A stretch of 64,000 nucleotides of DNA, from NCBI GenBank assembly GCA_016722945.1, contig JAEQMT010000038.1, positions 434,001-498,000 on the forward strand, read 5' to 3'. Shown here piece after piece: positions 59,105-64,000 of the stretch. The translations under genes and the position numbers were made by a program. The notes beneath the pieces are model-generated. The model was given only the letters and a program-made list of their open reading frames with translations. It had not been told where the DNA came from and searched no databases. Numbering within the stretch: the stretch's first letter is position 1; each line of letters begins with the position of its first letter. Source of the DNA: Desulfofustis sp. PB-SRB1. Lineage in GTDB: Bacteria; Desulfobacterota; Desulfobulbia; Desulfobulbales; Desulfocapsaceae.

Positions 59105-60034
59105 ATGAAACGTCTGCACGCCAACGGACTTCTTGTCCTCACCGCCTTTATCTGGGGAACCACCTTTGTCGTGCAGCAGGTAGGCACCGGCGGACTGCAG
59201 GCCATCAGTTTTACCGGCGCCCGGATGCTGGCCGGCGGTTTTTTCGTGCTGCCGTTCGCCCTGCACCAATACTTCGCCCTGAAAAAATCGGGATCCTCCA
59301 TCTCTTCCGCCGACTGGTACGGCATTGCGGCAACCGGGCTTGTCCTGCTCAGCGCCGGCGCCTTGCAGCAATTTGGGATATTTCACACCACCGTGACCAA
59401 TGCCGGATTCCTTACCGCCCTCTATGTGCCGCTGGTGCCGGTAATCTCTTTTTTTGTCCTGCGCCGCACCATTCACTGGGTGGTGTGGCCGGCCGCGTTG
59501 TGCTGCGTGGGCGGAACCTATATCATGAGCGGCACGACCGGGTTGTCACTGCAATTTGGTGATAGCTGGGTGGTCGGCTCCAGCTTTTTCTGGGCCATTC
59601 ACGTTATCCTGGTGGGAACCATGGCAGGCCGGACAAGGGCGCCACTGGTGGTTGCCTGTGGCCAGTTCATGGTGTGCGGGATAGGCGGACTAGTTCTCGG
59701 AGCCATTGTTGAGCATCCCAGAGCAGCAGATTTTCACTCAGCATGGTTTGGCATTCTCTACGCCGGTCTATTTTCCACCGGCATCGCCTTCACCCTGCAG
59801 GTCATCGGCCAGCGCTATACCCACGAGGCAGACGCGGCCATCATCTTGAGCCTGGAGACGGTGTTTGCCGCCATGGCCGGTTTCATCATTCTCGGCGAGC
59901 GCTTGAGCGCCGTGCGCACCGCAGGCGCCGTTATCATCCTGGCGGCGGTGCTGGCGGTGCAACTGGTGCCGTACGCACAGCGCCGCTCACGAATTTTACA
60001 TGACGCGAAACGGAGCCGGCAAGGCGACAATTGA
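59105..60034 (+). CDS. EamA-family (DMT) transporter
   Basis: 309 residues with ten predicted membrane helices in two EamA repeats. It begins MKRLHANGLLVLTAFIWGTT and FVVQQVGTGGLQAISFTGAR; the second repeat has ALVVACGQF- and SLETVFAAMAGFIILGERLS, the usual end of EamA repeats. Such proteins export metabolites such as amino acids or purines; the substrate is unknown. No strong ribosome site precedes the ATG. Transcribed away from the porin gene, and independent of upp 125 bases downstream. Confidence 0.88.
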   Translation: MKRLHANGLLVLTAFIWGTTFVVQQVGTGGLQAISFTGARMLAGGFFVLPFALHQYFALKKSGSSISSADWYGIAATGLVLLSAGALQQFGIFHTTVTNAGFLTALYVPLVPVISFFVLRRTIHWVVWPAALCCVGGTYIMSGTTGLSLQFGDSWVVGSSFFWAIHVILVGTMAGRTRAPLVVACGQFMVCGIGGLVLGAIVEHPRAADFHSAWFGILYAGLFSTGIAFTLQVIGQRYTHEADAAIILSLETVFAAMAGFIILGERLSAVRTAGAVIILAAVLAVQLVPYAQRRSRILHDAKRSRQGDN

Positions 60035-60158
60035 TCTTGCCTTTTGAGCCGATTTTCTTTAACAAGATAGGCGTTTCCCATTATCCGAATATCGCGGCGG
60101 CTTGTTATCCGCAACTGGCCGCCATCCACCGACTATTGTACTGTCCCAAGGAGCCGTC

Positions 60159-60785
60159 ATGTCAATTCACCACGCCGATCACCCCCTGATCAGACACAAA
60201 CTCGGCCTGATGCGGGTAAAAGACATCACTACCAAAGACTTTCGTGATCTCGCCTCGGAGGTTGCCAGCCTACTCACCTATGAGGCCACCAAGGACTTGA
60301 TTACCCAGAAAAAAACGATCCAGGGGTGGGCCGGTGACGTGGAGGTTGATGAAATACGGGGAAAAAAAATCACCATCGTCCCGATTCTGCGGGCCGGTCT
60401 GGGGATGATGAACGGAGTGTTGGATATGATCCCCAGTGCCAAGGTGAGTGTTGTCGGCTACTATCGCAATGAAGAGACCCTGGAGCCGGTGGAGTATTAC
60501 GTGAAAACCGCCAGCGAAATGGAAAAACGCATTGCCCTTATTCTTGATCCCATGCTGGCCACCGGCGGCACCCTGCTGGCCACTATTGATACCCTGAAGA
60601 AAGCCGGTTGCCAATCCATCAAAGGGCTGTTTCTGGTGGCCGCCCCGGAGGGTTTAAAAAGGGTGACCGAGGCGCATCCCGATGTGGAAATTTACGTGGC
60701 CGCCATTGACGAGCGTCTCAACGATATCGGCTATATCCTGCCGGGACTGGGTGATGCCGGCGACAAAATTTTTGGAACCAAATAG
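60159..60785 (+). CDS. upp: Uracil phosphoribosyltransferase
   Basis: 208 residues converting uracil plus PRPP to UMP. The start [20 protein letters not shown] has AGGAG just upstream; an earlier in-frame ATG lacks one. Conserved parts: [20 protein letters not shown], the PRPP loop [20 protein letters not shown], and the C-terminal uracil site [20 protein letters not shown]. Full length. It is followed by the uracil permease gene after 166 bases, a common salvage pairing. Confidence 0.96.
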   Translation: MSIHHADHPLIRHKLGLMRVKDITTKDFRDLASEVASLLTYEATKDLITQKKTIQGWAGDVEVDEIRGKKITIVPILRAGLGMMNGVLDMIPSAKVSVVGYYRNEETLEPVEYYVKTASEMEKRIALILDPMLATGGTLLATIDTLKKAGCQSIKGLFLVAAPEGLKRVTEAHPDVEIYVAAIDERLNDIGYILPGLGDAGDKIFGTK

Positions 60786-60951
60786 TATGGACATACGCGT
60801 AAAGAGCCGATACTCATCAGACTGCCGCTACAGCATACAATGAGCCGAATGGTGATCACACCAACTTCAGATTTTTCCCGGAACCATCAGCCGGCAACAA
60901 CAACCGATATCCTTCAGCCTGCCCTCTCGCCACTTTATAAGGAGACTATTC

Positions 60952-62286
60952 ATGCCCGATGACACTGCCAACACCACCTACCGGTTTCGCCTCGCCGACA
61001 GTCTACTCGGCGCCCAGATGCTCTTCGTCGCTTTCGGCGCGTTGGTTCTGGTACCGCTTTTGACCGGTCTGGACGCCAATGTGGCTCTGTTTACCGCCGG
61101 TGCCGGTACCTTGCTGTTTCAGATCATCACCCGCGGCAAGGTGCCGGTGTTTCTGGCCTCATCGTTCGCCTTTATCGCACCGATCATCTACGGCGTGCAG
61201 ACCCTGGGCATCCCGGCCACCATGTGCGGACTGGCCGCGGCAGGACTGCTCTACGTGGTACTGAGCCTGCTGATCCGGGCGTTCGGCACCGAAATTCTGC
61301 ACCGGGTGTTGCCGCCTATCGTAACCGGTCCGGTGATCATGGTAATTGGTCTGGTTCTGGCCCCGGTAGCGGTACATATGGCCATGGGCCGTACCGGCGA
61401 TGGCGCCGCCTGGCTGGTACCGGAGCCCACCGCCATCATCCTGGCGGCCATCGCCCTGACAACCACGGTAATCGTCGCCCTGCTCGGACGCGGCTGGTTC
61501 AAATTGATACCTATCTTGTGCGGCATCGGCGCCGGGTATGTGGCGGCGCTGCTCTTTGACCTCACCGGATTGAGCGGTTCCCTCCAGTCATCCTTCGATC
61601 CGGGTTCACTCCAGAACTGGACGGCGGCCAGCCTGATATCGATGGCGCCGGTGGGCGAAAAGGCGTGGTTCGCCCTGCCGAATTTCGTCTTTCCCGAGTG
61701 GAGTTGGGCCGCCATTTTATTCATCGTACCAGTGGCCATCGCCCCGGCCATCGAGCATTTTGGCGATGTGCTGGCCATCGGTTCGATCACCGGCAAGGAT
61801 TACCTGAAAGATCCGGGCATACAAAACACCATGCTAGGTGACGGACTGGCGACATCGCTGGCCTCGATGCTGGGTGGGCCGCCAAACACCACCTACTCCG
61901 AGGTGAGCGGCGCCGTCGCCCTGACCAAGGCGTTCAACCCGGCCATCATGACGTGGGCGGCAATTACCGCCATTGTCCTTTCCTTTGTCGGCAAAATCGG
62001 CGCCTTGCTGGCCACCATACCGGTGCCGGTCATGGGCGGTATTATGATCATGCTCTTTGGCATGATTACCGTTATCGGCATCAATACGCTGGTTAAATCG
62101 GGCCAGGACCTTACCAGGCCGCGCAACCTGATTATCATTTCGGTTATTCTGGTTTGCGGGATCGGCGGCATGAAATTCACCGCCGGAGATAGTTTCGTCA
62201 TCGAGAAGATCGGCCTGGCCGCCATTTTGGGACTTGTTCTCAACCTTATTCTTCCAGCCGAAAAGAGTGAGCCCGAGCAGCAATAA
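60952..62286 (+). CDS. uraA: Uracil/xanthine permease (NCS2/NAT family)
   Basis: 444 residues with 12-14 membrane segments. GAQMLFVAFGALVLVPLLTG opens the transporter; VAIAPAIEHFGDVLAIG carries the substrate-binding Glu of TM8 and GGPPNTTYSEVSGAVALTKA the NAT signature loop; VPVPVMGGIMIMLFGMITVI is the TM11-12 region. This is the UraA style of uracil:proton symporter. A good ribosome site (AAGGAG) precedes the ATG. Position after upp supports uracil as cargo. Confidence 0.93.
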   Translation: MPDDTANTTYRFRLADSLLGAQMLFVAFGALVLVPLLTGLDANVALFTAGAGTLLFQIITRGKVPVFLASSFAFIAPIIYGVQTLGIPATMCGLAAAGLLYVVLSLLIRAFGTEILHRVLPPIVTGPVIMVIGLVLAPVAVHMAMGRTGDGAAWLVPEPTAIILAAIALTTTVIVALLGRGWFKLIPILCGIGAGYVAALLFDLTGLSGSLQSSFDPGSLQNWTAASLISMAPVGEKAWFALPNFVFPEWSWAAILFIVPVAIAPAIEHFGDVLAIGSITGKDYLKDPGIQNTMLGDGLATSLASMLGGPPNTTYSEVSGAVALTKAFNPAIMTWAAITAIVLSFVGKIGALLATIPVPVMGGIMIMLFGMITVIGINTLVKSGQDLTRPRNLIIISVILVCGIGGMKFTAGDSFVIEKIGLAAILGLVLNLILPAEKSEPEQQ

Positions 62287-62342
62287 CAGAGCCGAAAACA
62301 CTGGCCTACGTCATATCCGATACGGTACACACCATCTGGGAG

Positions 62343-62473
62343 CCTTGAAAAATGAGAATTTTCGTTCAAGATCAAGGCGCGAGAAAAATTTTACCGCAGG
62401 CATATGGCTGATATACCGAGGATAAAATTTTTTGAGCAACGCGGAGATTGGGCGAAAAGGCCATTTTTCAAGG
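62343..62473. repeat. 131-bp inverted-repeat element, MITE/REP-like
   Basis: Outer arms CCTTGAAAAATG (62343-62354) and CATTTTTCAAGG (62462-62473) are exact complements. Inside are a second A/T-rich pair (AAAATTTTA near 62396 and TAAAATTTT near 62422) and a GC core. The nested, symmetric form without a gene suggests a dispersed repeat lying between uraA and acnA. Other copies are not in this window. Confidence 0.5.
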
Positions 62474-62545
62474 TTACCATGAATCGCACTGGGCCTATAT
62501 TGAATAGTTAATCATTAAGAAATCACAGATCGTCACCAAACATCA

Positions 62546-64000
62546 TGAACCGACAAGATTACATTAAACATCTAGACCTCGACCAAACCAATCTGAGCTA
62601 CGTTGCCATCGGTGAATGCGCCCGGCAGTTGGATGTCGAGATCACCACCCTGCCCTACTCCATCCGCATCCTGGTTGAAAATCTACTCAGGAAACTGGAC
62701 GGCGCCATTGTCACAGCCGATGATCTGCGTGCCATTGCCACCTGGCAGCCGAGCTACGAGACACCGGTGGAGATACCCTATCACCCGGCCCGGGTACTCA
62801 TGCAGGATTTTACCGGGGTACCGGCGGTGGTTGATCTTGCCGCCATGCGCGATGCGGTTGCAGAACTGGGCGGCAATCCGGAAAAGGTCAACCCCACCGT
62901 GCCGGTGGAACTGGTGGTGGACCATTCGGTGCAGGTTGACTATTCCGGCACCGTCGGCAGCCTGGAGCACAACGTCGCCAAAGAGTATGAACGAAATACG
63001 GAACGGTACGGTCTGCTCAAATGGGCCCAGCAGAGTTTTACCAATTTTCAGGTGGTACCCCCCAATTCCGGCATCTGCCACCAGGTAAATCTGGAACACC
63101 TGGGCCGAGTCGTCATCGAGGATAACGATGCACAGGGCACCATGGCCTACCCCGATACGGTGGTCGGACTCGATTCCCACACCCCGATGATCAATGGTAT
63201 CGGGGTGATGGGCTGGGGCGTGGGCGGCATCGAGGCTGAGGCGGTCATGCTGGGGCAGCCCTACTATATGTCCATTCCCCAGGTTATCGGGGTTAATCTC
63301 ACCGGCTCACTGAACCAGGGCGTTACCGCCACCGATCTGGTGCTCTACATCACCCAGATCCTGCGTGCCCGCAATGTGGTGGAAAAATTCGTCGAATATC
63401 ACGGCCCGGGGCTGGCTGCCTTGTCGATTCCCGATCGCGCCACCATTGCCAATATGACGCCTGAATATGGCGCCACTCTGGGGTTTTTTCCGGTTGACCG
63501 GGCGACCCTAGATTATCTGCGGTTGACCGGTCGGAAACGCCAGGCGGCACTGGCTGAGGCCTATTGCACCGCCAACCATCTCTTTTATAACGATGGTGAT
63601 AACATCCAGTACACCGACACAGTCACCATTGATCTTGCCGCGGTGGAGCCCTCACTGGCCGGTCCCGCCCGGCCGCAGGATCGCATTAGTCTTTCACAGA
63701 TGAAAAAGTCGTTTGGCGACCTGCTCGACTGCGTGTATGAGCGTGAAACCGATCCAGCCAAGCTGGCAACATTCGTGGAGGAGTCCGGTCACCCCGATGA
63801 ACCGAACAAAGATTGTGAGGCTGTGGCCAAACGTGATATCGAGATCAACCTCAACGGACAGACGGAAAAAATCGGCGACGGCAGCGTGGTGATCGCCGCC
63901 ATTACCTCCTGTACCAACACCTCCAACCCATCCGTGCTCATCGGCGCCGGTCTTATCGCCAAACAAGCGGTGCGCCGTGGCCTGCGCGTACCGGCGTACG
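62546..64000 (+). CDS. acnA: Aconitate hydratase, N-terminal part
   Basis: Open from ATG 62546 to the window edge (485 codons, no stop). The beginning MNRQDYIKHLDLDQTNLSYV has an AcnA/IRP-type N-terminus (LPYSIRILVENLLRKLDG), then GVPAVVDLAAMRDAV, VVDHSVQVDYSG, FQVVPPNSGICHQVNLEHLG, VVGLDSHTPMINGIGVMGWG and the cluster-binding VIAAITSCTNTSNPSVLIGA (first 4Fe-4S Cys). It converts citrate to isocitrate. Family length is about 890, so roughly 45 percent lies outside. No strong ribosome site is seen before the ATG. Confidence 0.95.

Overview
The window looks like a chromosomal piece of a Gram-negative, probably anaerobic Desulfobacterota-type bacterium. This placement is an inference from gene content: several sigma-54 promoters and an activator, a desulforedoxin-like Cys-rich peptide, an outer-membrane porin with an N-terminal coiled coil, a cobalamin-type radical SAM protein and an ECF biotin importer. 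No rRNA, tRNA or CRISPR array was seen. The left half (about 1-34 kb) is rich in IS elements, remnants and intergenic control DNA. The right half (about 34.5-64 kb) is compact, visibly more G+C rich and mostly core metabolism.

Layout. 1-1.2 kb: a small operon (coiled-coil protein, ABM-fold protein, B12 radical SAM protein). 1.6-3.3 kb: cardiolipin synthase-like protein, SHOCT protein and a stop/start-coupled lipopeptide. 3.5-9.5 kb: ftsH, galU, groEL-groES and a 54-residue Lys-rich protein. 10.2-11.6 kb: a PAS/AAA+/Fis sigma-54 activator. 12.2-21.4 kb: a 3061-residue cyclic beta-1,2-glucan synthase, for which GalU would supply UDP-glucose. 21.7-26.4 kb: a wreck of two IS4-type copies and a complete IS21-type element. 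26.4-28.1 kb: a thioesterase stub, a methyltransferase-like protein and a GT11 fucosyltransferase. 28.5-29.5 kb: two response regulators. 30-34.3 kb: a sigma-54-driven 30-residue secreted peptide with terminator, a peptide-binding lipoprotein, and a broken sensor kinase / NtrC-type regulator pair. 34.5-37.5 kb: birA-bioY-ecfA-ecfT with a BirA operator. 38.2-44.0 kb: gltBD. 44-46 kb: small genes. 45.7-55.1 kb: one long minus-strand run (amino-acid ABC transporter, nucleoside-type ABC transporter, gpt, UspA, DUF4384). 55.4-59 kb: glycosyltransferase, phosphoesterase, lipoprotein, porin. 59.1-64 kb: EamA exporter, upp, uraA, and acnA cut by the window end.

The most interesting reading is regulatory. 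Three minus-strand transcription units (coiled-coil/ABM/radical SAM; ftsH; the 54-residue gene plus groESL) each carry a -24/-12 (sigma-54) promoter. About 100-160 bp upstream of each lies the same palindrome, TGGTC-N6-GNCCA-like; in two of the three cases it is a pair 18 bp apart. The gene for a PAS-containing sigma-54 activator lies directly upstream of the groESL site. This suggests a sigma-54-governed proteostasis regulon in place of, or beside, sigma-32/HrcA control. A fourth sigma-54 promoter, an excellent consensus match, drives a 30-residue peptide that is almost only a signal peptide and ends AAGGGW. Its downstream neighbours are an oligopeptide-binding lipoprotein and a (now broken) sensor kinase, so a peptide-signalling role is a testable guess.

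Several genes carry single-base disruptions (groEL, the amino-acid permease gene and the DUF1428 gene), two of them in G/C runs. These may be sequencing or assembly errors rather than true decay; reads should be checked before calling them pseudogenes.
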